The notes: generated from the sequence alone by a model not told the origin. Counted from the stretch's first letter, positions 47,089 to 58,119 are shown. The stretch: 64,000 nucleotides of DNA from Brassica napus (GCF_020379485.1 NW_026014847.1:1-64000), one strand, 5' to 3'. Program-made: numbers and translations.

Positions 47089-47880
47089 GTGGAAACACAC
47101 GTACTTTTTGACATAGAGGCTACACATAGTTTTGTGAGTCCGGGACTGGTCGGAAAGAGTTCTGTCTGAGTTCTGGGGATGATTCAAGACTAGTGAGGGC
47201 AGCGGTGGGCAAATAATGCATTCACTAGGGCTCATGAAAAATATCCCGGTGATGATCCAGGAGAGAAATCTGCCTGTAGATCTGATCGAGAAAAATATCC
47301 ACGCGCCTACAGAATCACGAGATGATCCTAGGCATGAATCTGTTTGGGAAAGTGTCGGGCCACTCTTGATTGCCACAAAGTTCGTGTGCAATTGGAGACT
47401 GGACCTCACCCGATCCAGTACCAAAGTCTGAGTCCGGCTCTAAGGAAAGTAGGGGTGTCAGCAGTCCAAGTGAATCGGATGCTTAGACAGGTTGTGAAGT
47501 ATTTTTTTACCACAACTACCACTATGGAGCACGGCAATTCTGTTGATCTGTCTGGGATGTCGTTGGTATCGAGATCCATTGTCTGAGTCCGGCTTTAAGG
47601 AATGTAGTGGTGTCAGCATTCCTTGTGGATCGGATGCTTAGACGGGATTGTGAAGTATTTATTTGACCACAATTACCACTATGGAGCGCGGCAAATTCTG
47701 TTGATCTGAAAGATCTGTTTGAGGACCCGTTGGTGTCCGAGTTCCCAGATGTGTTCCGTTCGCTACAGAGTGTCCCCTCTGGTAGGTCGGATCCATTTAT
47801 GATTGAACTGGAACCAGGGACAGAATCACTGTCCTAGAGTCCGTTTCTGTCGGCTCCGGCCGAGATGGCAGAGCCAAAGT
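47089..47880 (+). pseudogene. E5 decayed protease and start of reverse transcriptase
   Basis: From 47089 the sequence can be followed as a protease (VETHVLFD, then THSFVSP and LVGK), but the catalytic DTG reads D-I-E, so the active site is gone. Frameshifts and stops follow. A second recognisable stretch from about 47739 corresponds to the FPDVFRSLQ...PPDRSDPF...AEMAE segment just before the RT domain, with a stop (TAG near 47836). Nothing from the RT palm domain onward remains. Comparison is with E2 Pol residues 27-235. Confidence 0.8.
47426..47714 (+). repeat. 155-bp tandem duplication in the E5 interior
   Basis: GTCTGAGTCCGGCT...GGATGCTTAGAC...ACCACTATGGAGC occurs at 47426-47580 and again from 47581, with several differences between the copies. 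It duplicates the protease-RT linker region and adds to the loss of frame. Confidence 0.85.
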
Positions 47881-48841
47881 TGACCACGTCCGAGAGAGGA
47901 CCATGGTCGGAGTACAACCAAGTCGGAGTTTGACCTAAGGTTGAGAATGATCAAGTCCAGTAAAGGACGAGGATCAGGCCACGACCTATTTGGAGATGGA
48001 CCTTTGGTCGGGGTGAAACGGTCAAGTCTGTGAGTGGACCAGGACCAGAGTACGATCGAGTCCAAGAAAGGACCAGGATCGAATTATGACAAAGTCCAGT
48101 GAAGGACAGAAGTCAAGTCTGAGGCGTTTTTAGTCTGGAGGGACTAAGATCGCAATGTGGCCAAGCCTGAAAAGGTTGTCGCCGGTTAAGGGGATGATCC
48201 AGTACGTTGTGGCTGAGGTCATGAACCTTATTGTCCATGAAGGACAAAAGAACCATAACAATCTGTTAGGACTCGTTGTAGGACGAGCAGCCTAAAGATT
48301 GGAACAAGTTCGTGAGGACTTGACTGGTACATCGAGTGGTGTGGGGATTGGTCAAATCTACTAAGGCTCGAGTATGCAGCATGTTCCTAAGGACTGATTA
48401 TGATCTAGTCTTGGACTATGATCAGAGAAAGAATAAAATCTGAAGAAGATGCTATTCAAAGGAAAGACATAGACTTGTTGGATACTAGGACCGCAACCTG
48501 GAGAGTTCGGCCAGTGACACAAGGAATGTCTTTGGATGGATTTTCAAGTATCACTTGAATGGGTGCTTGATGGACCCTCGACTGTGGTCGAAGTAGACAA
48601 GTAAGGGTGCCATCAGCAAAACCAGAAAGGACCACTTGAAAGGATTTTTGTGGTTAAATCCTTATCAAGTGGGGGAGACTTGTACAACGATGGTCAAAGG
48701 AATTTGATCATCAAAGTGGTCAATTGGTGGTTTTAAATCAAGCTTGTTCTATTCTCTGATCAAGACTAGAATAAGTTCGGTTGGAATATTTTGTCTTGGG
48801 ACAAGGTATAATCATCACCGGATTCGAGAAAAATCAATTAC

Positions 48842-48855
48842 AAGTGGGGGAGACT
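48842..48855 (+). other. E5 polypurine tract
   Basis: AAGTGGGGGAGACT directly before the 3' LTR. A near-perfect second copy (TCAAGTGGGGGAGACTTGTA) lies at about 48666-48685. Confidence 0.85.
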
Positions 48856-49454
48856 TGTCACGCCCCCAATCCTGGAAAGGATTGTCAGGACGGCCATCGT
48901 TCGAGGAAACGTACCAGCCAGTCTTATGCCATCAAGGCAAGCGTTCCATGGTCGAAAAAGAAGGTTAAGAACATAAGGAAACTTAGACTTAACCTTATAT
49001 AAGCTAAGAGACAGCTAGGACGAGTAAGACGGTAACTGGACGAAGTAGACGAGTAGCTCGACCAGCTCTACGAAGCTAGGTTTAGTTCACTCCAGCTCAG
49101 TCCCTACTAAGTCAGCTCCACTAGCTGGACTACTAGCTCACTCAGCTGAGACAGCTGAGAGTCAGCTCATCTCAGCTAGACGGACTGTTCGGGCTTTAGG
49201 CCGATGGTCCGGGTCCGGGTCAGTGGCGGGCTGTGAGGTCCGGCCATGAGGCCATGGGCTGTTGGGTCTTTGGACAAGGCCGTGGGCTAAGTCCAGGAGG
49301 CTTGGGGCGTGGGTTGGGCTTATGACCGACCCCAAACCCAATCAGAAAGGGCGATGGGATGCAAGTGGCCTAGAGGGCACAACCCTTGGCCGATGGTGCC
49401 TGTTCGCTAGCAAGTCGTGCCTGTTCGTGGGGCAAGACTTACCCCCTCGTTTTC

Positions 49455-49462
49455 TATAAATA
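49455..49462 (+). promoter_or_regulatory. E5 3' LTR TATA box
   Basis: TATAAATA in the same context as 43567-43574. Confidence 0.65.
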
Positions 49463-49635
49463 TGGGGCCTCTCCTGTTGGTTTCATTATCCAATTCCAGA
49501 GTAAAATGCTCATAGAAAAACGTAGAGAGAGAGAGAGAGAGTACCGGCTAAGAGATCGGCCGGAAAAGGGCCGGTCGTGGTGGTTTTGTATCTCCGGCAA
49601 GGAGAACGGTTTAGGAGAGAGGAGGCCGTGCGGTT

Positions 49636-49761
49636 ATGAATACCCAAGGCATAGAGAAAGGTCTGGAGAAGGACTCCAAAGCCGTGGTTCAGTCAGATAG
49701 GGTCAGTGGGGTATCCACCGACTCATCGGTTAAGATAATCGGACAGTCCGAACCGGTCTAG
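49636..49761 (+). CDS. Small ORF in E5 3' LTR, possible LTR-borne Gag N-terminus
   Basis: This 41-codon frame starts MNTQGIEKGLEKDSKAVV. It is closer to the E2 LTR frame (MGDQDKEKSMENPDVVHK) than the 5' LTR copy is, keeping EK at 7-8 and E at 11. No known domain. Confidence 0.35.
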   Translation: MNTQGIEKGLEKDSKAVVQSDRVSGVSTDSSVKIIGQSEPV

Positions 49762-51686
49762 CCAAGGGCGTTTGGATTGTGTCCTATTCTTCTCATTCTT
49801 TTCATCCAATTCTTCTTCTACTCCTTCTGTACATTGGCGTGGCCTTGTGGATATGTTTGGATTGGTTATAACCGTGGTTCTGGTTGAGTAATGCGGTCGC
49901 GGTCCATAACCGTCGAGTTAGGCGCGCGCATGGTCTAAACCGGCCTCAGGTGATCCGATTGGATAGGGGCGGTTCTGTTCTGTTCTGAACGGTTGCAACC
50001 CTTCCCTGAACAGTCACAATGGTTCATGACTTGTGTAGGTTAAGGCGTGGTCCTTTGGCCATAGGCCGGACACACGTACAGACCAGACAGTCCATACGGA
50101 CAGTTAGGTCGAATGGTTGGAACATCTGAATGGGTGCGAGTTGCCAAGGGTCATGAGTTGCCAAGAGGCACGAGTGTCCAAAGGGTACTAGTTCCCAAAG
50201 GGTTTGAGTTCCAAACGGTGCCATTGGTTCAAGGCTTAGGCCGAACCAAGTGGACAGTCCGCGGCTGCATAGTCAAACGGATGGACGGTTAGTTTAACCG
50301 CAGTGTTGTGTCGCAAGGTCTGATTGGTTGCAAGGCAATCCGGTTTGGTCTTGGGCCTTACTCTCTGGTATGGATCCAGGCTTTGGGTCGGATCAGGTAA
50401 GAAGGTCCGTGAGCCTTTGGGCCAGACTTATAACTGGTCGATCGCACCTAGATCTTAACCAGACGGTTAGACGGGACTATGGACGATCCGGCTATGGTTG
50501 GATGGCTTTAGCCGCAAAGGCTAAGTGGGATATCTTACAATAAACCTTGGGTTGGTGAGTAGGATAGGCGCCATATGCATTATGTAGGGCGTAGACCCAC
50601 ATGATGGCAATGGAAGGCCGGTTATATCAGTACCTGCTAAGTAGACGATGGCTTATCAAGTCTGGTAGTCGGATCATGTTTCATGACGATGGTTCGATGG
50701 CCGAGCACTAGTATGGATAGTCACGTTGCTGGAGTAAGAGTATTGATGTGATGCTTCTAGATATCAACCTGGTGTTGATAGCTTCGAGATTGGCTAAGAG
50801 TCATGACGAAGTGTATGGCTAGTACTATGTGTCGTAGACCATAGATACTGAGCCTAAGTGTGATTGTTCAAGGAAGGCCGTGTAAGATCTGATCATGGTT
50901 GAGTATGGACGACCTGACCTCTGAATGATGGTTCAAGGTGTCGGAACTAATCTGATTAAGGAATGCATCATTTGGTATGAACAAATCATATATGTTGTTT
51001 GGGTTAAGTCCCAAAGCCGGTCAGGCCAGATGATGACTCATCAGTTCCAAGTCATGTGAGGATGGTTGGTTGATTGACTTAGGATCTAATGAGATTTGTC
51101 AGTCCAGAATATGGATTGGGTACTATTGCCTATATGGCAAGGGGATGTTTGAGTGTGCATGAGCCGAGAAAGGCCAGATGCAAACCCTTATCCTTTCAAA
51201 GACTTCTCAAAGGTTACTTATGTCTGTGGGGATGGTTGGTTGAATGACTAAGTACCTAGGGGAGTTGTTTGATGCAGGAATCAAGATAAGGACCTTAAGT
51301 AAGATCATTGAGTGATCGTGGTCCAGCTGTCAAGCAAGAGCAATTCGAGTCAATGGAGGACCGATGAGCTAATAAGCTCCGTAGATTTGGCAAAGGTATG
51401 ATCTAGCATTTACTTATGTAGATCTAGATAGAATGGTTTAGGGGAATGGAACCTCAGAATTGTATGGCTTGGTTTGGGTTTAGGATTGACCTTTAAGCTA
51501 ATTGGTAGTTGAGTAAACTGACCAAGGCTAAGGTGATTCGACCACACAAGTGTTAGATTGGTTTTAGACCAATGGTTAACTACAGAATAATCCGCTGCGT
51601 ATCTGTTGAAAGGATCTAGGCTATTAATGACTAGGAAAGTCTTTAGCTAAGATCTAAGTTAGCCCTCGCCTTTAGGCGATATTATA

Positions 51687-51692
51687 AATAAA
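51687..51692 (+). terminator. E5 3' LTR polyadenylation signal
   Basis: AATAAA about 90 bp before the LTR end; the equivalent in the 5' LTR is 46109-46114. Confidence 0.5.
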
Positions 51693-51780
51693 AGGCAAAA
51701 ATTAAGAGGTTCGGCCAGGAAGTGGACAGAGCGACGTGAGGCATCGACCGCAGCCTAGGCGGCCGGGATCGGGTCTTACA

Positions 51781-51785
51781 CCGCC
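51781..51785. other. E5 target-site duplication, right copy (CCGCC)
   Basis: Pairs with 43022-43026, identical. Confidence 0.9.
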
Positions 51786-54700
51786 AGCACATACAGAACA
51801 TCCGTGGCTGTCTGTGGCTGTCCGTCAGCACACACATGACGTCTGTGGCTGTCCGTTTGTGTCCGTGTGTGTATGTGGGTGTCCGCCAGCAAACACAGGA
51901 CGTTCAAGGCTGTCAATGGCTGCCCGTCAGCACACACAGGACGTCTGTGTGTGTCTGCGTGTGTCTGTCAGCACACACATGACGTCCGTGGCTGTCCATC
52001 AGTACACATATCAGCACACTGGTCCTTGGACTCAGCACGCTGGCCCTTCCCCTGGACTGTTCGGGTGATTTTGGCCCACATGGGTTGTCTGGTCAGTACA
52101 CACAGGACGTCCGTGGCTGTCCGTGTCTTTCCGTCTGTGTCCATCAGCACACACAGGACGTCCGTGGCTGTCCGTGTGTGTCTGTGTGTGTCCGTCAGCA
52201 CACACAGGACGTCCGTGGCTGTCCATCAGTACACATATCAGCACGTTGGTCCTTGGACTCAGCACGCTGACCCTTCCTGTGGACAGTTCGAGTGATTTTG
52301 GCCCTCTTGGGCAGTCTGTTGAGTACACACAGGACGTCTCTGGGTGTCCGCCATCACACACAGGACGTCTGTGGCTGTCTGTGTTCGTCAGCACACACAG
52401 GACGTCGGTGGCTGTCCATCAGTACACATATCAGCACACTGGCCCTTCCCGTGGACTGTTTGGGTCATCTTAGCCCACGTGGGCGGTCTGTTCAGTACAC
52501 ACAGGACGTCCGTGGGTGTCCGCCAGCACACACATGACGTTTGAGGCTGTCCGTGGCTGTCTGTCAGCACACACAGGACATCTGGTTATCCGTGTGTGTC
52601 TGTGGGTGTCCGCCAGCATACACAGGATGTTCGTGGCTGTCTGTCAGCACACACAGGACGTTCGTGTGTGTCCGTCAGCACACACAAGACGTCCGTGTGT
52701 GTGCGTGTGTGTCCATCAGCACACACATGATGTTTGTGGCTGTCCATCAGTACACATATCAGCACGCTGGCCCTTCCTGTGGACTGTTCGGGTGATTTTG
52801 ACCCACGTGGGCAGTCTGTTAAGTACACAAAGGACGTTCGTGGGTGTCCGTCAGCACACACAGGACGTCTGTGGGTGTCCGTCAGCACACACAGGATGTT
52901 CCTGGCTGTCCGTGTGTGTCCGTCAGCACACACAGGACGTCCGTGGCTGTCCATCAGTACACATATCAGCACGTTGGTCCTTGGACTCAGCACGCTGACC
53001 CTTCCCGTGGACTGTTCGGGTGATTTTGGCCCACGTGGGCTGTCTGTTCAGTAAACACAGGACGTCCGTGGGTGTCCGTCCGCACACACATGACGTCCGT
53101 GTGTGTCCGTCAGCACACACAGGACGTCCGTGGCTGTCCATCAGTACACATATCAGCACGTTGGTCCTTGGACTCAGCACCCTGGCCCTTCCCGTGGACT
53201 GTTTGGGTGATTTTGTCCCACGTGGGCTGTCTGTTCAGTACACACAGGACGTCTTTGGGTGTCCGCCAGAACACACATGACGTCCATAGCTGTCCGTCAG
53301 CACACACAGGACGTCAGTGGATGTCCTTGTGTGTCTGTGTGTGTCCGTCAGCACACACATGACGTCCGTGTGTTCGGCTCCATGTATTGATCTGTGGACC
53401 GCAGTCTATCACACAGGACATCCGTGGCTGTCCGTCATCACACACAGGACGTCCGTGTGTGTCCGTGGGTGTCTGCCAGCACACACAGGACGTCTGTGGC
53501 TGTCCGTCATGACACATAGGACATCCGTGATTGTCTGTGTGTGTCCGTGTGTGTCCGTCAGCACACACAGGACGTCCGTGGGTGTCCGTCAGCACACACA
53601 TGACGTCCGTGTGTGTCCGTCAGCACACACAGGACGTCCGTGGCTGTCCATGTGTGTCCGTGTGTGTCCGTCAGCACACACAGGACGTCCGTGGCTGTCC
53701 ATCAGTACACATATCAGCACGTTGGTCCTTGGACTCAGCACCCTGGCCCTTCCCGTGGACTGTTTGGGAGATTTTGTCCCACGTGGGCTGTCTGTTCAGT
53801 ACACACAGGACGTCCGTGGGTGTCCGCCAGCACACACAGGACGTCCGTGGCTGTCTGTGGCTATCCGTCAGCACACACAGGTCATCAGTAGCTGTCCGTG
53901 TGTGTCCGTCAGCACACACAGGACGTTCGTGGCTGTCCATCAGTACACATATCAGCACATTGGTCCTTGGACTCAGCACGCTGACCCTTCCCGTGGACTG
54001 TTCAGGTGATTTTGGCCCACGTGGGCTGTCTGTTCAGTACACACAGGACGTCCGTGGGTGTCCGTCAGCACACACATGACGTCCGTGTGTGTCCGTCAGC
54101 ACACACAGGATGTCTGTGGCTGTCCATGTGTGTCCGTGTGTATCCGTCAGCACACACAGGACGTCTGTGGCTGTCCATCAGTACACATATCAGCACGTTG
54201 GTCCTTGGACTCAACACGCTGACCCTCCCCGTGGACTGTTCGGGTGATTTTGGCCCGCGTGGGCTGTCTGTTCAGTACACACAGGACGTCTGTGGGTGTC
54301 CGTCAGCACACACAGGACGTCTGTGGCTGTTTGTGTGTGTCCGTCTGTGTCCTTCAGCACACACAGGACGTCTGTGGCTGTCCATCAGTACACATATCAG
54401 CACGTTGGTCCTTGGACTCAGCACGCTTGTCCTTCCCATGAACTGTTTGGGTGATTTTGGCCCAGGTGGGCTGTGTGTTCAGTACACACAGGACGTCCGT
54501 GGGTGTCCGCCATCACACACAGGACGTCTGTGGCTGTCTGTGGCTGTCCGTCAGCACACACAGGACGTGTGTGGCTGTCAGTGTGTGTCTATCAGAACAC
54601 ACAGGACGTCTGTGGCTGTCTATCAGAACACACAGGATGACCGTGCTGTCCGTGTGTGTCCGTGTGTGTCCGTGTGTGTCCGTCAGCACACACAGAACGT

Positions 54701-55348
54701 CCGTGGGTGTCCATCAACACACACAGGACGTCCCTGTTTGTCCGTCAGCACACACAGGACGTTCGTGGCGGTCTGTGTGTCCGTGTGTGTCCGTCAGCAC
54801 CCACAGGACGTCCGTGGCTGTCCATCAGTACACATATCAGCACTATGGTCGTTGGACTAAACACGCTGGCCCTTCCCGTGGACTGTTTGGGTCTGTCTGT
54901 TCAGTACACACAGGACGTCCGTGGGTGTCCGCCAGCACACACAGGACATCCGTGGCTGTCCATGTGTGTCTGTGTGTGTCCGTCAGCACACACAGGACGT
55001 CCATGGGTGTCCATCAGCACACACAGGACGTCCCTGTGTGTCCGTCAGCACACACAGGACGTCCGTGGCAGTCTGTGTGTCCGTGTGTGTCCGTCAGCAC
55101 ACACAGGACGTCTGTGGCTGTCCATCAGTCCACATATCAGCACGTTGGTCTTTGAACTCAGCACGCTGGCCCTTCCCGTGGACTGTTTGGGTGATTTTGG
55201 TCCACGTGGTCTGTCTGTTCAGTACATACAGGACGGCCGTGGGTGTCCGCCAGCACACACAGGACGTCCGTGGCTGTCTGTGTGTGTTCGTGTGTGTCCG
55301 TCAGCACACACAGGATGTCTGTGGCTGTCCATTAGTAAACATATCAGC

Positions 55349-55353
55349 GCGCT
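55349..55353. other. E6 target-site duplication, left copy (GCGCT)
   Basis: GCGCT before E6 and again at 63188-63192. Removing E6 rejoins a normal core (ATATCAGC...GGTCCTTGGACTCAGC). Confidence 0.92.
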
Positions 55354-56365
55354 TGTCATGTCCTCGATCCTAGATAAGGTCGCCCGGACGGGCCATGGTG
55401 CGGGGAGACGCACCAGTCAGGTCATTAGACCTTGAGACAAGCGTATCATGGTCCTGAATGAAGGTTAAGGGCATCAGTCAGCTGAGACTTAACCAGGATA
55501 CGATGGAAACAAGGGTAAAGGAGTTGAGTGAGTGTTTAGGCAACCGGACAAGGCCGCGGATGATGGCCGTGTGAGTCTGGCCGGTTTGGATCGATTGGCC
55601 ACTCCTTACTCTGACTTCTTCTACTCTGTTTTCTTCATATATATTGTACTATGGATTGTTTTATGATATTACAGGGAAGGATCTATCGATCTTAAGGCCT
55701 TGGCCTGATCAAATTCCCATGAAAGCCCCTTGTTCTTGTGTGGGCTGTTCATGGCCGAGATCACTATGATCTGAGCCGGTTCTTTTGAATCTGATTATGA
55801 GAATATTTTTCTTCTGAATTGTCATGATTTATCATGAATTTTATTTGGTATTTGGATCTCTTTTTAATGGGGTCAGATTTGACATTTTTGATGATTGTTC
55901 TTGACTAGATTGGATCCGACCATGCAATGTGAACTGATTCTTGTTTTGTAATCTAACCTTGTGATTGTGTGTTTGTTGTGTTGGATCCAGGACCAGAAAT
56001 GGACCGTGGTAAGGGAAAAGCACCATGAGGACCGCGGCCATGGGAAGATGTGTGGTGATTGGGTTGATTCTGAAAATTGTGTAATTATTGTAGCCTATTG
56101 TGCAACTTGTGAACTTATGCGATTCTAGTGTGTGATCTACTTATTAGGATGATGAATGATGTATGAACCTTGGTTATTATCTATGAAATATCTATTTGCC
56201 CTAGTCGATGTTGGATTGTTTAAGTGTGAATGTTGGAACCTCAAAACTCTGAAAAAGACTTAGAATTATTAAACACTCGAACTTGAATATGTAAATGAAA
56301 CTGGTTGCATTGTTTGGTGAGGCCGCGGTCGGGTTGGATTGAGGAATCCAGGATCGGGTCTTACA
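55354..56365 (+). repeat. E6 5' LTR (1012 bp, internally deleted)
   Basis: TGTCATGTCC...GGTCTTACA. Collinear with the 3' LTR except that sequence equivalent to about 61676-62364 is missing; ...GTGTTTAGGCA joins directly to ACCGGACAAGG. The lost part contains the pyrimidine-rich leader and the ATG exon of the 3' LTR. Confidence 0.93.
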
Positions 56366-56368
56366 AGT

Positions 56369-56380
56369 TGGTATCAGAGC
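56369..56380 (+). other. E6 primer-binding site (initiator Met tRNA)
   Basis: TGGTATCAGAGC three bases after the LTR end, a perfect match. Confidence 0.9.
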
Positions 56381-56534
56381 ATTCTTGATTCTAGGATTTG
56401 TTGGGTTATTGGTTCACCACACACTTGGCCGTTTGGACTCATGGTGAGATAGTTGGGTTCTAAGTAATCTTTTGTACTGATTAACTTAGGAGTGATTGAG
56501 GTTTGTGTGTTCAGTTGTGGACTAACCTTTTTTT

Positions 56535-58085
56535 GTGTTTGTAACTCCTAAGGGTACAAGAAGGTATAAATCTCGGAAAGGAAAGGAGGCAACTGGAGCG
56601 TCTGGAGCAGTGGGGCAGGATGGTGCTGAACAGACCGGAGTGTTACCAGCTGGAACCATTCCAACCACAGTGCTACCGGCTCTGGTGGAGCAGGTGGACA
56701 ATGCAACCGGACTTCCAGTGGGTCCAACTCTTCCTACTGAGGTTAATGAAACTAATGTGGACGAGCAGCAAGAGCAAGTCCATGGAGACGATACTGGGTC
56801 GTCCAACGTTGGTGCTGGGAGTGGCCAGAATGTTGATGCAAACAATGTTCGGGTCACTGGTGCCGAGGAGGTCATTGAGCCGACCATAAGGGGCTTGGTG
56901 GAGGCTATGCAGATCATGGGGGCTCAGATAGCCTCCTTGACACAGGCGTTCACACCATTGGTGAACTCGTCCGTGGGACAGGCTAATCCCCCGGTTCGGG
57001 TTGCTGCTGGAGTGGCTGATGTTGGTGCTGGCCGTGTGGCTGAGGTGATAGAGATAGACCCACCGGTCAGGCCAGTGCATGGTATGGACTACCTGAAGGT
57101 GCTGGAGCATATCTCCAAGTTGGGAACCAAACACTTTGCTGGAAGTGTTGATCCTATGGAGGCGGACGAGTGGAGAACCAGGTTGGTTCGAAACTTCAAG
57201 TCCACACGATGTCCTGAGGATTACCAGAAGGACATAGCAGTACACTTCCTGGAGGGAGATGCACATAATTGGTGGTTAGCTTTGGACAAGCGTACCAATG
57301 GTACCATTGAGCACTTTGCTGACTTTGAGGTTGAGTTCAACCATAAGTACTTTCCTGCTGAGGCGTGGGATCGTTTGGAGTCCAAGTTCCTGGACTTGAC
57401 TCAGGGACGGAGGACTGTTCGTGAGTATGAAGAAGAGTTCAACCGACTCAGGAGGTATGTGGGAAGAGAACTGGAGGATGAGAAGGTTCAAGTCCGAAGG
57501 TTCATCCGAGGCCTAAGGGTGGAACTTCGAACCTACTGTTCTGTTTGTAAGTTCCACACGGTTTCTGAGTTGGTTGAGAGGATGGCCTTGCTGGAGACCA
57601 ACCTCACCGAGGAGGGTAAGCAGAAGCTGAAGAGTGTGGTGGTATCCTCGGGTCAGAGTGGTGACAAGAAGAGGAAGAGGGACTCGACCGAGGAGGGTAA
57701 AACCTCAAGTGGTAGGTCAGAGTGCCCTAAGTGTGGTCGATACCACGGTGGAGAGTGCTGGAAGGCCATGGGTGCCTGTACTCGATGTGGTAAGATGGAT
57801 CACTCAGCCAAGGATTGTCCAAGCCCGTTGGGTGAGTCCAGGACCTGTCACCACTGCGGCCAGAAGGGCCACTACCGCAGGGATTGCCCTAAGTTGCAAG
57901 GCAACCAAAGTAAGGGACGTGGAGAGGCTAGCAGGCCAGTCCAGGGACGAGGCCAGACCTCAACACCTCGTGTGTATGAGCTATCCAAGGATGTGGATGG
58001 GACTCAGCCTTTCCAAGCGATCACTGGTAACATTCTAGACTACTACTTTTACAATTCCAGTAGAATTGCATGGTATGGAACCTAG
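56535..58085 (+). CDS. gag: E6 Gag (capsid and nucleocapsid)
   Basis: A 516-codon open frame. The given start is GTG: there is no ATG until residue 125, and an upstream TAA at 56523-56525 closes the frame. The real N-terminus is therefore probably supplied by a spliced exon from the LTR (acceptor CCTAAG|GGT at 56552/56553). A low-complexity N-terminus (to about 110) is followed by the capsid domain at about 200-310 (DEWRTRLVRNF, VHFLEGDAHNWW, YFPAEAWDR, REYEEEFNRLRR). A basic KKRKR at 378-382 and zinc knuckles at 397-408 (variant), 415-428 and 438-451 (both CCHC) follow. After residue 497 the frame runs into the intron-like segment and stops at 58083-58085. Gag packages the RNA into virus-like particles. 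Confidence 0.92.
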   Translation: MFVTPKGTRRYKSRKGKEATGASGAVGQDGAEQTGVLPAGTIPTTVLPALVEQVDNATGLPVGPTLPTEVNETNVDEQQEQVHGDDTGSSNVGAGSGQNVDANNVRVTGAEEVIEPTIRGLVEAMQIMGAQIASLTQAFTPLVNSSVGQANPPVRVAAGVADVGAGRVAEVIEIDPPVRPVHGMDYLKVLEHISKLGTKHFAGSVDPMEADEWRTRLVRNFKSTRCPEDYQKDIAVHFLEGDAHNWWLALDKRTNGTIEHFADFEVEFNHKYFPAEAWDRLESKFLDLTQGRRTVREYEEEFNRLRRYVGRELEDEKVQVRRFIRGLRVELRTYCSVCKFHTVSELVERMALLETNLTEEGKQKLKSVVVSSGQSGDKKRKRDSTEEGKTSSGRSECPKCGRYHGGECWKAMGACTRCGKMDHSAKDCPSPLGESRTCHHCGQKGHYRRDCPKLQGNQSKGRGEASRPVQGRGQTSTPRVYELSKDVDGTQPFQAITGNILDYYFYNSSRIAWYGT

Positions 58086-58119
58086 GATGGATAGATATAC
58101 TTTGATGGGTCTTGTGTAG
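58027..58119 (+). other. Intron-like 93-bp segment at the E6 Gag-protease junction
   Basis: Begins GTAACA and ends TTGTGTAG, obeying the GT...AG rule. It contains an in-frame TAG (58083). Without it the frame passes from Gag to protease with no gain or loss relative to E2, which has no such segment. Unspliced RNA would make Gag alone; spliced RNA would make Gag joined to protease. Confidence 0.6.

Larger units (their letters stand above)
46203..48855 (+). other. E5 interior, degenerate
   Basis: 2.65 kb with no long frame. The first 840 bp shows no coding motif and matches E1 at its start. From about 47089 to 47880 there are decayed protease and RT-start traces. From about 47880 to 48160 there are imperfect repeats around GACCAGGATCGAAT and AAGTCCAGTGAAGGAC. 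The remainder to the polypurine tract is unrecognised. Confidence 0.8.
43027..51780 (+). mobile_element. E5: gypsy-type LTR retrotransposon with degenerate interior (8.75 kb)
   Basis: LTRs of 3176 and 2925 bp flank a 2653-bp interior with primer site and polypurine tract. It belongs to the same family as E1. The interior keeps decayed traces of protease and the start of RT but nothing beyond, so about two thirds of gag-pol is gone. It is precisely inserted in satellite with a CCGCC TSD. As with E4, the LTRs dominate and the element could move only with proteins from relatives. Confidence 0.92.
48856..51780 (+). repeat. E5 3' LTR (2925 bp)
   Basis: TGTCACGCCCCC...GGTCTTACA. TATA at 49455-49462; AATAAA at 51687-51692. 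It lacks the inverted duplication of the 5' LTR and is the same length as the E1 LTR, so this is the ancestral layout. Confidence 0.93.
51781..55353. repeat. Satellite block E
   Basis: Core plus subunit array, starting with the E5 TSD in exact continuation of block D. It contains a short foreign-looking stretch at about 53375-53410. It ends in the E6 TSD. No gene seen. Confidence 0.95.

Noticed and set aside
56673..57266. 197-codon minus-strand frame over E6 gag
   Set aside because: Antisense shadow of the gag frame; no domain.
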